Part shown: in pieces, positions 60,801 to 61,179 of the stretch
Layout: the number at the start of each line of letters is the position of its first letter
Position numbering within the stretch: the first letter of the stretch is position 1
Assembly (NCBI RefSeq): GCF_007997035.1
Contig: NZ_VOSS01000084.1
Location: forward strand, 1-61,179
Source: Ralstonia sp. TCR112
GTDB lineage: Bacteria; Pseudomonadota; Gammaproteobacteria; Burkholderiales; Burkholderiaceae
DNA length: 61,179 nucleotides
Reading direction: 5' to 3'
Notes under the pieces: generated by a model
What the model was told of the DNA's origin: nothing
Seen by the model: only the letters and a program-made list of their open reading frames with translations
Databases searched by the model: none
Made by a program: the position numbers and the translations under genes

Positions 60801-61179
60801 GCGCCAGCAAGAGTGACAGTCAATCGCAAATGCAGTCGAGCACGGCCGTAGGGAGTACGGTTTCTGCAGGTGGGAATGTCACCATCGCTGCGTCGGGGGC
60901 AGGCAAAGACAGCAACATCAACGTCATTGGAAGCACGATCTCGTCAGGCAAGAACACATTGCTTGCCGCAGATGGCGACGTCAATCTGCAGGCAGCGAAG
61001 AGCACGAGCAGTCAGCATTCCAACAACAGTGGAGCCAGCGCCGGCGTGGGCGTGTCCATCAGCCTCGGCTCGCAAAGCGGCATCGCCTTTACCGCAAACG
61101 CCTCGGGCAGCAGAGGGAATGCAGATGGCGATTCAACCACGTGGACCAACACCCACGTGAACGCCGGCGACACGCTCAT
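51823..61179 (+). CDS. cdiA: TpsA/CdiA-type filamentous haemagglutinin, 3'-truncated, two frame breaks
   Basis: A large secreted adhesin/contact-dependent inhibition protein. It opens with an extended signal peptide region (MNKHLYRIVFNRVRGALMAVAE), a hydrophobic core to about residue 64, and a TPS domain with VVIANPNGLACDGCGVINSDRF (about 170-190). Residues about 518-1360 are seven phased 125-residue repeats. A Cys-containing central region (about 1880-2090) and a Gly/Met-rich linker follow. Then comes the conserved YLVESDPRFTNRDRFISSDYML block (near 58617) and FHA-2-type repeats to the window end. Frames change at about 58072-58081 and 59438-59452, each consistent with one lost base. About 3,120 codons are present; the pretoxin, C-terminal toxin and any immunity gene lie beyond 61179. 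Inhibition activity is therefore inferred. Confidence 0.88.
53377..55890 (+). repeat. 375-bp tandem repeats within the cdiA-like gene
   Basis: The LDNT/IDNT motif recurs at 53377, 53752, 54124, 54499, 54874, 55249 and 55624. Successive spacings are 375, 372, 375, 375, 375 and 375 bases, so one unit is 125 residues and one copy has lost a codon. Each unit contains a TNDGG, a LQTNG-LDL and a VSAAGQ landmark, and divides further into two related halves. The repeats encode beta-helix rungs of the FHA-1 filament. Neighbouring units are similar but not identical. Confidence 0.85.

Overview
The window is GC-rich, densely coded DNA of a beta-proteobacterium. Gene content and protein flavour point to Burkholderiaceae, most likely Ralstonia or a close relative: divergent zwf-pgl / edd of the Entner-Doudoroff route, a caa3-type oxidase, a ferulate operon, an RND pump and a two-partner-secretion (CdiB/CdiA-type) locus that runs off the right end. 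No rRNA, tRNA, insertion sequence or CRISPR array was seen.

Layout. (1) 1-3.9 kb: pgl (cut by the window edge) and zwf on the minus strand face edd on the plus strand. The shared intergenic region carries two look-alike 15-bp near-palindromes that fit HexR operators. (2) 3.9-6.4 kb: a DUF480/YceH protein, a UspA stress protein, a DUF3293 protein and a small membrane protein. (3) 6.6-11.3 kb: a five-gene oxidase operon with a cytochrome c domain fused to subunit II and two subunit-III-type proteins. It is followed by a noncoding, degenerate array of about twenty 21-bp units. (4) 11.8-16.7 kb: a transsulfuration-type PLP enzyme, then an unusual gene joining an ABC exporter to a degenerate histidine-kinase ATPase domain and a receiver domain, then a small GlcG/HbpS-like protein. 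(5) 17-27.1 kb: a tight plus-strand glycan cluster (GT4, SDR, HAD phosphatase, GT9, carbamoyltransferase, GT2, GT9, GT4, UDP-glucuronate decarboxylase). A convergent minus-strand run supplies another GT2, a PIG-L deacetylase and a zinc dehydrogenase. (6) 30.1-33.2 kb: an atypical NRAMP-family transporter, a small hydrophilic protein, a DUF421 membrane protein and a general-stress-type SDR. (7) 33.2-42.5 kb: a six-gene ferulate operon (feruloyl-CoA hydratase/lyase, vanillin dehydrogenase, feruloyl-CoA synthetase, tannase/feruloyl esterase, MFS importer, porin) divergent from a MarR regulator, with a clear operator inside the promoter spacer. (8) 42.7-48.6 kb: an RND tripartite pump. (9) 48.6-61.2 kb: a membrane protein of unknown role, then the TpsB/TpsA pair. 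The TpsA gene has an ESPR-type leader, a TPS domain and seven phased 375-bp repeats; its 3' end (toxin region) lies outside the window.

Nine reading-frame breaks are present in genes that otherwise read as complete (edd, ABC fusion, carbamoyltransferase, GT2, GT9, SDR, outer-membrane factor, and TpsA twice). Eight of them look like loss of a single base in GC-rich context. That pattern suggests consensus error in the assembly more than biological decay, and these genes are annotated here as single loci with the break position stated.
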